A stretch of 64,000 nucleotides of DNA from Brachyspira aalborgi. Its GTDB lineage: Bacteria > Spirochaetota > Brachyspiria > Brachyspirales > Brachyspiraceae. The position numbers and the translations under genes are program-made. The notes beneath the pieces are model-generated. The model had not been told where the DNA came from. It did no database searches and saw nothing but the letters and a program-made list of their open reading frames with translations. Each line of letters begins with the position of its first letter. Position 1 is the stretch's first letter. Below are positions 55,800-63,497 of the stretch, in pieces. The DNA lies in assembly GCF_008016455.1 (NCBI RefSeq), contig NZ_SAXU01000001.1, positions 1,054,001-1,118,000 on the forward strand, written 5' to 3'.

Positions 55800-57011
55800 T
55801 TATAAATATTCTTTAGTTTTTTCAATACAAAACATTGCTTTATAAGCATCCATTTCATCATCTACTTCTAAAAGAATGTCATCTTCTGTATTTGTTTTAC
55901 TAATTCTTAATTTTAATAAATAATTGAAATCATGGAACTTTTTATATATTTCTAATATATCGGTAAGAGGCGCTAATACCATTATAGGATTTGTTTTTTG
56001 GTATGATTTTATCCATAATTTTTTATTAGTTATATATAATGTTCCTCTATACATTTCTCTAAATCTTCTATGTTCTTTATTGTCATAATATTCTGTAAGT
56101 CTTCTTATATCATCTATAATCAAAAAACAACCTTCGTCTTCTCCAAAAATATGGTCTAAATCGGTTTCTACAAAATATTTATTTTCTACATAGCCTACAA
56201 TTTCATTATAAATTTCATCCACTTTTTCTTCTTCTGCACGTCTTCTTTCTTCATCATTTTCTATACGCTCTCTATTAATATCAAAATATCTAATTTTTTC
56301 TTCTAAAATTTTTCTTAATACATTATCTTTTTCCGCCCATTTTTCAATTCCATTTTTTAGAAATAAGATTTTATCGTCTATTCCATCGATTTTATTTAAA
56401 TGAACTTCTATTACATTAGTATATAAAACTTTTATTTTTTCTCTATCTTTTCTTGACAATTTGCCAAATTCGTTTTGTAAATATAAAATTTCATCATCTA
56501 TTCCTTCAATTTTTGCTAAATTATATTTAATTAAATTCATATATAAAAAATTTGTTTTTTCTCTATCTTTTCCTGATAATTTTGAAATTTCATTTTGTAA
56601 ATATAAAATTTTGTCGTCTATTCCATCGATTTTATAAAAAATTAGATTAAATTTTCTTTCAAAATTAATCATTTTAATTTTTTTAATAGTTTTTATAAAA
56701 TATAAAATAGATAATATAATGGTAATAAGACATATTGTTAATAAAAATATGCCAAATTCTTTCATATCTTCATCGCTATGTTTTAATAATGAGAAAGCTT
56801 CATAAGTTATTGGTAAAACTATTGAATATGTAATAAGCACAAAAGCAAATTTCTTCTCATAAGTGTCTTTTCTACGAAGTATAATTCTAAGAAATGTTAA
56901 ATCAATTATAGCAAAAAGTATCATTTTAAATTCTGACTTCATACCAGATATTGCCCCTATATAAATTAACAAAGCGGCATATATTATTGACATTTTAGTA
57001 AATCCACGCAT
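55800..57011 (-). CDS. membrane protein with three helical repeats and PH/GRAM-like tail
   Basis: 403 residues. Four hydrophobic segments (about 8-25, 29-46, 54-72, 87-108) come first. Then three copies of a 38-residue unit centred on KIDGIDDKILYLQNEISKLSGKDREK follow, then a charged coil and a C-terminal beta-rich part (MYRGTLYITNKKLWIKSY, LLKLRISKT) that looks like a PH or GRAM domain, ending in a helix. No family known to me. It lies between the zinc-finger and nuclease B genes in one unit. Confidence 0.65.
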   Translation of the reverse strand: MRGFTKMSIIYAALLIYIGAISGMKSEFKMILFAIIDLTFLRIILRRKDTYEKKFAFVLITYSIVLPITYEAFSLLKHSDEDMKEFGIFLLTICLITIILSILYFIKTIKKIKMINFERKFNLIFYKIDGIDDKILYLQNEISKLSGKDREKTNFLYMNLIKYNLAKIEGIDDEILYLQNEFGKLSRKDREKIKVLYTNVIEVHLNKIDGIDDKILFLKNGIEKWAEKDNVLRKILEEKIRYFDINRERIENDEERRRAEEEKVDEIYNEIVGYVENKYFVETDLDHIFGEDEGCFLIIDDIRRLTEYYDNKEHRRFREMYRGTLYITNKKLWIKSYQKTNPIMVLAPLTDILEIYKKFHDFNYLLKLRISKTNTEDDILLEVDDEMDAYKAMFCIEKTKEYL

Positions 57012-57086
57012 TTTAATTCTCCTTTTTTATTTATTAAAGTAGGTAAAAATTATTAATTTCTACCTACCGCATCCATTCAACTTTAC

Positions 57087-57338
57087 TTATAAAGCTGGGG
57101 CATGTTTGCCTTTACTCGGTCCATCTGGATGTCTTGAGCAACTGCTGGCAGTTAAATTCCTCAAATCTGAGTATTTCTGTCCGCAATATTTGCAAATATA
57201 TTGAGATTTCTCTCCTCCCTCGTAAAGCTTGTGTTTTCCCTTACTCGGTCCATCTGGATGTCTTGAGCAACTGTTAGCAGTCAAATTCCTAACATCGGAA
57301 TATTTTTGCCCACAGTATTCGCAATAATAATTTGCCAT
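57087..57338 (-). CDS. tandem zinc-finger-like small protein
   Basis: 83 residues made of two copies of YxCxYCGQKYSDxRNLTxxSCSRHPDG-PSKGKH. Each has C-x2-C and C-x2-H in C2H2-like order, so each should bind one zinc. Similar one- or two-unit proteins occur in gut bacteria, role unknown. AAGGAG precedes the ATG at 57338. It is the first gene of the operator-controlled unit, a place often held by a regulator or small immunity-like factor. Confidence 0.75.
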   Translation of the reverse strand: MANYYCEYCGQKYSDVRNLTANSCSRHPDGPSKGKHKLYEGGEKSQYICKYCGQKYSDLRNLTASSCSRHPDGPSKGKHAPAL

Positions 57339-57372
57339 TTTTTGTCTCCTTTTAATTTAAATTTTTTATTAT

Positions 57373-57411
57373 ATTATAACATATAACTAGTATCATACAG
57401 TGATACTTGTT
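57373..57411 (-). promoter_or_regulatory. extended -10 promoter with 27-bp palindromic operator, copy 2
   Basis: On the minus strand TGT-TATAAT (57381-57373) sits beside a palindrome at 57411-57385: AACAAGTATCA, five bases, TGATACTAGTT (one arm mismatch). Geometry and most bases equal copy 1 at 53222-53260. It drives the zinc-finger gene and those behind it. Confidence 0.75.
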
Positions 57412-57551
57412 TTTATTTTTCCCAAAAATATTTTGTATATAAAAATATGAATAAAAACATTTAATTGAATAAACGATTTTATTAAATATGAACTCAAAAT
57501 AAATATAATAGTTTTTATAATTAATAAGTAAACATAAAATTTTAAAATGAT

Positions 57552-57575
57552 GCTGAGCTGAGCTGAGCTGAGCTG
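57552..57575. repeat. GCTGA pentanucleotide tandem repeat
   Basis: Four full copies and one partial of GCTGA. It is GC-rich compared with everything around it, ends in CTGCAG, and lies in an intergenic region. Confidence 0.9.
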
Positions 57576-57790
57576 CAGAATTTATTATTTTTTAGTATTT
57601 CATTTTTCTTTAACATAGTTAAAATTATACAATATCTTAAAAATAAGTCAAGCGTTTTATATAATTTATAATATTTTTATTCGCTTTAACGATTGTAATT
57701 ATAATATTTTTAAAAATAAATTTCAACCGTTTTTATTGACTAATTAAGGTTTATAATTAATATATAAAGTCAAATTATTTATTCCGATAA

Positions 57791-57835
57791 CGGCAAAAAA
57801 ATTAATAAAATGCATTCTTTATTGATATTTTGCCG
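57791..57835. other. long hairpin upstream of the Fic gene
   Basis: CGGCAAAA (57791-57798) pairs with TTTTGCCG (57828-57835), and the inner arms ATTAATAAA / TTTATTGAT extend it to about 18 bp with few mismatches around an 8-base loop. It ends 21 bp before the chosen Fic start. Confidence 0.7.
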
Positions 57836-57856
57836 ATAAAATATATAATAATTTAT

Positions 57857-58675
57857 ATGAATTATTTATTAGTATCTCAAATATCAAAAAAATGGAATAT
57901 ACCAGAAGACGCTAAAAAACCAAATCGTATAAATAAAAAATATTCTAAACCAAAAACATTGCTTGAAATACTTCAATTTGAAAAGAAAAATAAAATCGCA
58001 GGCGGAATATATCATAAAATTCAAATAGATTTAACATTTAATTCAAATCATATTGAAGGCAGTAAATTAACTATAGAGCAGACAAGATATATTTTTGAAA
58101 CAAATACCATAGAAATTGGAAATCAAATATTAAACTCTGACGATATAATCGAAACGGCTAATCATTTTAAATGTATAGATGTAATAATAGAATCTGCCAA
58201 AAAAACTATATCGGAACAATTTATAAAAGAATTGCATAAAATATTAAAAAGCGGAACAAGTAGCGATAGACTTGATTGGTTTAAAGTAGGAGATTATAAA
58301 AAACTTCCAAACGAGGTTGGAGGCAAGGAAACTACAAAACCTAAAATTGTGGCGAAAGAAATAAAAAAACTTATCGATTGGTATAATTCGCTTTCGTTAA
58401 TAACATTTGACGATATTTTAAATTTTCATTATAAATTTGAAATGATTCATCCTTTTCAAGACGGAAACGGACGCGTTGGAAGATTAATTATGTTTAAAGA
58501 ATGTTTAAAACATAATATAGTTCCTTTCATTATAGACGATAATTTGAAACTATTTTATTATCGCGGTTTAAATGAATGGAAAAATGAGAAAGGTTATTTA
58601 AGAGATACATGTTTAACGGCTCAAGATAAATTTAAAACTTGGCTTGATTATTTTCAAATACCTTACAAGAATTAA
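57857..58675 (+). CDS. Fic-family protein (AMP transferase type, class II)
   Basis: 272 residues from the ATG at 57857. The Fic core motif is complete: HPFQDGNGRVGR (His198 to Arg209). An N-terminal SNHIEG (63-68) fits the inhibitory [S/T]xxxE[G/N] motif that blocks the ATP site, so this is probably a self-inhibited AMP transferase acting on a cell protein. A TTG at 57830 in frame lies in a hairpin and is less likely to be the start. No separate antitoxin is seen next to it. Confidence 0.88.
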   Translation: MNYLLVSQISKKWNIPEDAKKPNRINKKYSKPKTLLEILQFEKKNKIAGGIYHKIQIDLTFNSNHIEGSKLTIEQTRYIFETNTIEIGNQILNSDDIIETANHFKCIDVIIESAKKTISEQFIKELHKILKSGTSSDRLDWFKVGDYKKLPNEVGGKETTKPKIVAKEIKKLIDWYNSLSLITFDDILNFHYKFEMIHPFQDGNGRVGRLIMFKECLKHNIVPFIIDDNLKLFYYRGLNEWKNEKGYLRDTCLTAQDKFKTWLDYFQIPYKN

Positions 58676-58711
58676 AAATATTATAGATTAAAAAATTAAA
58701 ATTTAGCGAGG
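58671..58711. repeat. 41-bp direct repeat, copy 1 (left of the acetyltransferase gene)
   Basis: 38 of 41 bases equal 59331-59371, exactly 660 bp away. It contains the stop of the Fic gene and the ribosome-site region of the next gene. Confidence 0.85.
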
Positions 58712-58718
58712 TTATGAT

Positions 58719-59351
58719 ATGGGACCTAATCCGAATGAAATTTTTCCTAATCCGAAAATACCGAGTTTATGCTTTATCAAAAATGTTATTAAAAATCCAA
58801 ATATAATTGTCGGAGAATATACTTATTATGACGACATTAACGGAGCGGAGAATTTTGAAAGTCATGTGACGCATCATTATGATTTTATAGGAGACAAACT
58901 TATCATAGGAAAATTTTGCGCTATTGCAAAAGGAATTGAATTTATAATGAATGGAGCAAATCATAGAATTAACGCAATTACCACATATCCTTTTAATATT
59001 ATGGAAAACGGTTGGGAAAAAAGCGCGCCTTCTTTATCTGATTTAAAATTAAAAGGAGACACTATTATAGGCAACGATGTTTGGATAGGGCAAAATGTCA
59101 CCGTCCTGCCCGCAGTTCATATAGGAGACGGTGCGATAATCGGAGCAAATTCAGTTGTGGCAAAAGATATTCCGCCTTATTCCGTTGCCGTTGGTAATCC
59201 TTGCGAAGTTAAAAGAAAAAGATTTGACGAAGATTTAATTGAATATTTGCTTAAAATTAAATGGTGGGATTGGAGCGCTGAAAAGATTTTTAAGAATATG
59301 GAAGCTTTATGCAGCGGAGATTTATCAAAAATTAAAAATATTATAGATTAA
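58719..59351 (+). CDS. xenobiotic acetyltransferase (Vat/CatB-like, left-handed beta helix)
   Basis: 210 residues of the hexapeptide-repeat acyltransferase group: KLIIGKFCAIAKGIEF, MNGANHRINAITTYPF (His82 as the catalytic base in relatives), DTIIGNDVWIGQNVTVLPAVHIGDGAIIGANSVV and VGNPCEVKRKRF, then the C-terminal helix with IKWWDWSAEKI. Known members acetylate streptogramin A or chloramphenicol with acetyl-CoA. Whether this one gives resistance or acts on another acceptor cannot be told. Confidence 0.87.
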   Translation: MGPNPNEIFPNPKIPSLCFIKNVIKNPNIIVGEYTYYDDINGAENFESHVTHHYDFIGDKLIIGKFCAIAKGIEFIMNGANHRINAITTYPFNIMENGWEKSAPSLSDLKLKGDTIIGNDVWIGQNVTVLPAVHIGDGAIIGANSVVAKDIPPYSVAVGNPCEVKRKRFDEDLIEYLLKIKWWDWSAEKIFKNMEALCSGDLSKIKNIID

Positions 59352-59371
59352 CAAATTAAAATTTATCAAGG
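59331..59371. repeat. 41-bp direct repeat, copy 2 (right of the acetyltransferase gene)
   Basis: It covers the last seven codons of the acetyltransferase gene and the leader of the next gene. It differs from 58671-58711 at three bases. Confidence 0.85.
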
Positions 59372-59378
59372 AAAAATA

Positions 59379-59600
59379 ATGAGTAAATACGGACATTTAT
59401 GGATGTATATTGATTTAATTTTTAAACAAACGAATAAAGAAAAAATTGAATTATCTTTTAATCAAATAAAAGACGCTACAGGTTTTGATATTGACCATTC
59501 TTTTTTAACTTATAAAAAAGAGCTTTTAGATTACGGTTATAAAGTTGAAAAAATAAAATTGAAAGATAAAATAATTATATTTTCAAAGTATAGATATTAA
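59379..59600 (+). CDS. small protein, DUF7662-like
   Basis: 73 residues: SKYGHLWMYIDLIFKQTNKE, LSFNQIKDATGFDIDHSFL and LLDYGYKVEKIKLKDKIIIF. This order (Y-x-x-L-W-x-Y, then L-F-x-x-I-x-x-x-x-G, then a strand ending in I-x-F) fits a small domain I know as DUF7662, function unknown. AAGGA precedes the ATG, and it lies 27 bp after the acetyltransferase gene. Confidence 0.6.
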   Translation: MSKYGHLWMYIDLIFKQTNKEKIELSFNQIKDATGFDIDHSFLTYKKELLDYGYKVEKIKLKDKIIIFSKYRY

Positions 59601-59619
59601 TTTGTAAAGGAAAATTATT

Positions 59620-60012
59620 ATGGATAATAAATGGGAAGAAATGTATATAGCCGCGAAAACCGTTCAAAATGAAAGAAAAATATCTAAATATGTAGAAGCG
59701 GGAACTGTCGCAGCTGCAATTCTATCGACAAAGAATAAAATATATACGGGAGTTTGTATAGATACATGCTCTACATTGGGAATATGCGCGGAAAGAAATG
59801 CGATTTTCAATATGATAACAAACGGAGAATATAAAATTAAAAGAGTTATTGCGATTATGCCAAACGAAGAAACGGGCGCGCCTTGTGGGGCTTGTCGAGA
59901 ATTAATGGTTCAATTAATGCCTGACGATTATAAAGATATTGAAATTATGCTTGACTATAAAAATAAAAAAATTTTAAAGCTCGGAGAAATTACGCCAGAA
60001 TGGTGGATATAA
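59620..60012 (+). CDS. cytidine deaminase-family protein
   Basis: 130 residues: zinc site CAERNAIFN and PCGACRELM (one Cys-Ala-Glu and the PCxxC pair), with TAAAILSTKNKIYTGVCIDTCST before it. The short length and CAE in place of HAE are typical of cytidine deaminase tetramers and blasticidin-S deaminase. Substrate not certain. It is the last gene of the fic-to-deaminase run, closed by a terminator. Confidence 0.87.
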   Translation: MDNKWEEMYIAAKTVQNERKISKYVEAGTVAAAILSTKNKIYTGVCIDTCSTLGICAERNAIFNMITNGEYKIKRVIAIMPNEETGAPCGACRELMVQLMPDDYKDIEIMLDYKNKKILKLGEITPEWWI

Positions 60013-60078
60013 ATAATAAGTAAATTATAAAATGAATTAGTTTATAATATTAATTAAAACTATGTAAAGTTTATATAA

Positions 60079-60115
60079 AAAAGGAGATGCAATTTTTAAT
60101 ATTGTATCTCCTTTA
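60079..60115. terminator. bidirectional intrinsic terminator
   Basis: AAGGAGAT-G-CAAT pairs with ATTG-T-ATCTCCTT, with A-rich and T-rich flanks, between the convergent deaminase and htpG genes. Confidence 0.85.
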
Positions 60116-60134
60116 ATTAATTATAAATCTATTT

Positions 60135-62048
60135 TTATAATTTAAGCATTAATTTACTCATTCTTGAAGCAAAAAGTTTTGTATCTTCCAAAGGCAGATT
60201 TTCAAGTATGCAAGCTTCATCGTATAAAAGCTCGCTATATTCTTTAAATAAATCCGATTTTTTATTTGTTTGATATTCTTTTTCCATAGCTTTAAAAACT
60301 TCATGCGAAGTATTTATTTCTAAAACTCGCTCCGCTTTCATGCCAAACATATTGTTTCCCGTTTCGGCAAGAACTTTAGCCATATTAAAACTAATCGAAT
60401 CTTCTTTATTTACAAGACAAACCAAACTTTCTTTTAATCTGTCGCTTTCTCTAACATCCGCCACTTTATTATCGCCCAAAATTTCTTTAACGGCTTTAAG
60501 TATATCTTTCACTTCTTTATTTTCTTCTTTTGAAAAATCTTTATCCGTTTTTTCATTGTCGGCTTGAAGTATAGAATGAAGTTTTATTTCTTCATAATCT
60601 CTCATTATTCCAACCATAAACTCGTCAACTCTATCGGTAAAATAAAGAACTTCAAAACCTTTATCTTTCATGCCTTCCATGTGAGGAAGTTTTTCTATAG
60701 AGGCTTTATCTTTTCCCGCCGCATAATAAATAAATTCTTGTCCTTCTTTCATTCTCGCTTTATATTCCGCTAAAGTCGTATATTCGTTTTCCGACATTTC
60801 TGAAGATTGAAATAATAAAAGATTTGATAATTTTTCTTTTTTAGTGAAATCGCTATAAATTCCTATTTTTATCGACTCTCCAAATTCTTTAAAAAACTCT
60901 TCGTATTTTTTTCTGTCGTTTTTTAAAATATTTTCCAAAGTTTCCAAAATTTTCTTTTCGATATTTGAAGCGATTCTTTTTAATTGAGCCGTATGTTGTA
61001 AAATCTCTCTCGAAATATTAAGCGAAAAATCTTGAGAATCAACCAAGCCTCGAACAAATTTTAAATATTCGGGAATCAATTCTTTGCATTTATCCATTAT
61101 AAAAACATTTTTTGAATATAATTCTAAACCTCTTTCAAAATTAGGATACAAAAAATTGAAAGGAGCTTTTGAAGGAATAAAAAGTAAAGCCGTATATTCC
61201 AAAGTTCCTTCCGCTTTAGTATGAATAATATCGAAAGGTTCGGCGTAATCATGAAAATGTTCTTTATAAAATTCGTTATATTCTTCTGTTTTGACATCGC
61301 TTTTATTTTTCTGCCAAATGCTAATCATTGAGTTTATAGTTTTCTCTTCGTATTGCTGAATCTCTTTTTCATCTTTTTTAGGAATCGGCATATCCATAAT
61401 AATCGGATAATGAACATAATTTGAATATTTTTGAATCAATCTTTCTAAAGTATATCTATTTGAATAATCTTCTTCGTTTTCTTCATTTTCATTTTTAGGT
61501 TTTAATTTCAATATTATATTAGTTCCTCTATCCGCTTTATCAATATCTTCTATAGAATAAGAACCGTCTCCCGAGCTTTCCCATTTAACGCCTTTGTCGG
61601 ATTCTACATTTTTAGTTTCTATTATAATATTATCCGCAACCATAAAAGCCGAATAAAAACCTACTCCAAATTGTCCGATTAAATCGATTCCGCTTTCTTT
61701 TTTATTTTCCGCTTCTTGTTTAATTTTCTCTAAAAAAGCTTTAGTTCCGCTTCTTGCGATAGAGCCAATATTTTGTATAACATCTTCTTTTGTCATACCA
61801 ATTCCATTGTCTTTTATCGTTAGAATTCTATTTTGTTCGTCTATTTCTATTTTTATTCTCAAATTATCCATTCCCGTATATTTATCGCTTTTAGTTATGG
61901 ATTCAAATCTCGCCTTATCCAAAGCGTCGCTCGCGTTTGAAATAAGTTCTCTTAAAAATATCTCTTTATGAGTATAAATAGAATGAACCATTAAATTTAA
62001 AATTTGTTTAGTTTCGGCTTCAAAATTAAGTATTTGTTTTTCTGCCAT
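60135..62048 (-). CDS. htpG: HSP90-family chaperone
   Basis: 637 residues: GHKL ATPase domain with FLRELISNASDALDKARF, LTIKDNGIGMTKEDV, GTKAFLEKI and IGQFGVGFYSAFMVADN; the middle domain with LFIPSKAPFNFL and GLVDSQDFSLNISREILQ; and the C-terminal dimer domain without an MEEVD tail. ATP-driven folding of client proteins in the cytoplasm. AAGGAG precedes the ATG. Monocistronic. Confidence 0.98.
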   Translation of the reverse strand: MAEKQILNFEAETKQILNLMVHSIYTHKEIFLRELISNASDALDKARFESITKSDKYTGMDNLRIKIEIDEQNRILTIKDNGIGMTKEDVIQNIGSIARSGTKAFLEKIKQEAENKKESGIDLIGQFGVGFYSAFMVADNIIIETKNVESDKGVKWESSGDGSYSIEDIDKADRGTNIILKLKPKNENEENEEDYSNRYTLERLIQKYSNYVHYPIIMDMPIPKKDEKEIQQYEEKTINSMISIWQKNKSDVKTEEYNEFYKEHFHDYAEPFDIIHTKAEGTLEYTALLFIPSKAPFNFLYPNFERGLELYSKNVFIMDKCKELIPEYLKFVRGLVDSQDFSLNISREILQHTAQLKRIASNIEKKILETLENILKNDRKKYEEFFKEFGESIKIGIYSDFTKKEKLSNLLLFQSSEMSENEYTTLAEYKARMKEGQEFIYYAAGKDKASIEKLPHMEGMKDKGFEVLYFTDRVDEFMVGIMRDYEEIKLHSILQADNEKTDKDFSKEENKEVKDILKAVKEILGDNKVADVRESDRLKESLVCLVNKEDSISFNMAKVLAETGNNMFGMKAERVLEINTSHEVFKAMEKEYQTNKKSDLFKEYSELLYDEACILENLPLEDTKLFASRMSKLMLKL

Positions 62049-62173
62049 TTTTAACTCCTTATTATTTATATATTATAAAAAATAAAAGTTGAAATATAAA
62101 GCCTTAAATTAAGTAAAAGTTATAAAGTGAAAATATTATAATTTAAATTAAATAAAAAATCAATTCTTTTTAT

Positions 62174-62950
62174 TTATTTATTTGCATAACAATATATGCA
62201 TCCGTTTGGGCAAGTATTATAAGTTCCTATATCTACGCTTTTTATACAATTGCAAAGTTTTCTCTGCCCTTTATCTTTATTTTCTTTTATTTTATATCCT
62301 AAAATATTTTCTATTCTGTTTTTATCTATGCAAGAAGAATTTTCTATATTATCAAAACTCTGCGAACAGTTTTTTAATATTATATTATTTCTACTAGCGA
62401 TTTCTTTTAAATCGTTAATTAAATTTTTACGCTCTTCGATATCGTTATTTATATCTTTAAATACATTTTTTATTTTTGAATATATTTGAACAAAACTAAA
62501 TATGCATTCGTCCGTATAATTTTTAAGAGCGTTTGAAATATAAGAAAAATTTTTAATATGATAATTTGAATTAAATTCTTTATTTAAAATAATCGGGTCG
62601 TATCTCCAAACTATTTTATCTTTTTTGAATCTATCGCTTATATTAATAAATTTTTTTATTAATAATTCTTTATTTGGAATATTTTTTTCTATATTTTTAT
62701 CATAAGCCGTGATAGTGAAATGAATATAAAATTTATATCCCATATTTCTAACTTCTTCCAAAAAATCTATATTCGGATTTTTGCTCCAAAAAACTATTAT
62801 ATCTACATTTTCTTTACTCAAATCTACTTTATAGAATTTATTTTTATTAAAAGGATTTTGAACTAAAACATATTTATCCTTTAATTTTTCTAAAAACCAT
62901 TTGCAATGAGTCGATGGTATATCGGTTCTTCTGCTTGCGCTTATCATCAT
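62174..62950 (-). CDS. DUF1848-family protein (radical-SAM-like cysteine cluster)
   Basis: 258 residues: ISASRRTDIPSTHCKWFLEKL at the start, VDIIVFWSKNPN, IWRYDPI-type VWRYDPIIL, and the C-terminal CNCIKSVDIGTYNTCPNGCIYCYANK with a cluster of Cys. This pattern is DUF1848, found widely in anaerobes. The Cys could hold an iron-sulphur cluster. The reaction is unknown to me. Confidence 0.88.
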   Translation of the reverse strand: MMISASRRTDIPSTHCKWFLEKLKDKYVLVQNPFNKNKFYKVDLSKENVDIIVFWSKNPNIDFLEEVRNMGYKFYIHFTITAYDKNIEKNIPNKELLIKKFINISDRFKKDKIVWRYDPIILNKEFNSNYHIKNFSYISNALKNYTDECIFSFVQIYSKIKNVFKDINNDIEERKNLINDLKEIASRNNIILKNCSQSFDNIENSSCIDKNRIENILGYKIKENKDKGQRKLCNCIKSVDIGTYNTCPNGCIYCYANK

Positions 62951-63035
62951 ATTTTTAATTATAATGCAAATAATTTTTTTGACAATTTTTATTTGTTTTG
63001 TATAATTTAAGAATTATTTTATTTGGAGGAAATAA

Positions 63036-63452
63036 ATGAAATCTTACAGAAAAGTATTGGATATTAATTATCCGAAAAGAAGAGGATATTTAAACATAAC
63101 TCCCGAAGTTCAAAAATGTTTGGAAGAAAGCGGAATTAAGGAAGGATTAATTTTATGCAATGCAATGAATATAACTGCAAGCGTATTTATAAACGATGAC
63201 GAAAGCGGATTACATAGCGATTTTGAAATTTGGCTTGAAAAATTAGCTCCCGAAAAACCGCATAGTCAATATAAACATAACGGATACGAAGATAACGCTG
63301 ACGCTCACATGAAAAGACAAATTATGGGACGCGAGGTAGTCGTTGCAATTACGAATGGCAAACTTGATTTTGGAACTTGGGAACAAATTTTTTACGGAGA
63401 ATATGACGGAAAAAGAAATAAAAGAGTTTTGATAAAAATTATAGGCGAATAA
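63036..63452 (+). CDS. YjbQ/UPF0047-family protein
   Basis: 138 residues: [86 protein letters not shown] and [10 protein letters not shown], which is the complete UPF0047 fold with its His and Asp residues. Relatives have weak thiamine-phosphate synthase activity; the true role is open. AGGAGG-like GGAGG precedes the ATG. A terminator follows. Confidence 0.93.
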   Translation: MKSYRKVLDINYPKRRGYLNITPEVQKCLEESGIKEGLILCNAMNITASVFINDDESGLHSDFEIWLEKLAPEKPHSQYKHNGYEDNADAHMKRQIMGREVVVAITNGKLDFGTWEQIFYGEYDGKRNKRVLIKIIGE

Positions 63453-63456
63453 AAAA

Positions 63457-63478
63457 GGCAAGGATTTAATCCCTGCCT
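63457..63478. terminator. bidirectional intrinsic terminator
   Basis: GGCA-A-GGATT pairs with AATCC-C-TGCC, with A-rich DNA before and TAAAAATAG after, between the convergent YjbQ-type and symporter genes. Confidence 0.8.
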
Positions 63479-63497
63479 AAAAATAGTTTTCAATAAT

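Larger units (their letters stand above)
57339..57856. other. 518-bp intergenic region with operator, repeat and hairpin
   Basis: It holds the operator-promoter at 57373-57411, the GCTGA array at 57552-57575, a promoter-like TTGACT near 57737 with AATATA, and the long hairpin before the Fic gene. I see no gene in it. Confidence 0.7.

Noticed and set aside
47160-60012. Prophage or integrative element covering the island
   Set aside because: No integrase, transposase, phage structural gene or tRNA-based attachment site is present in the region.
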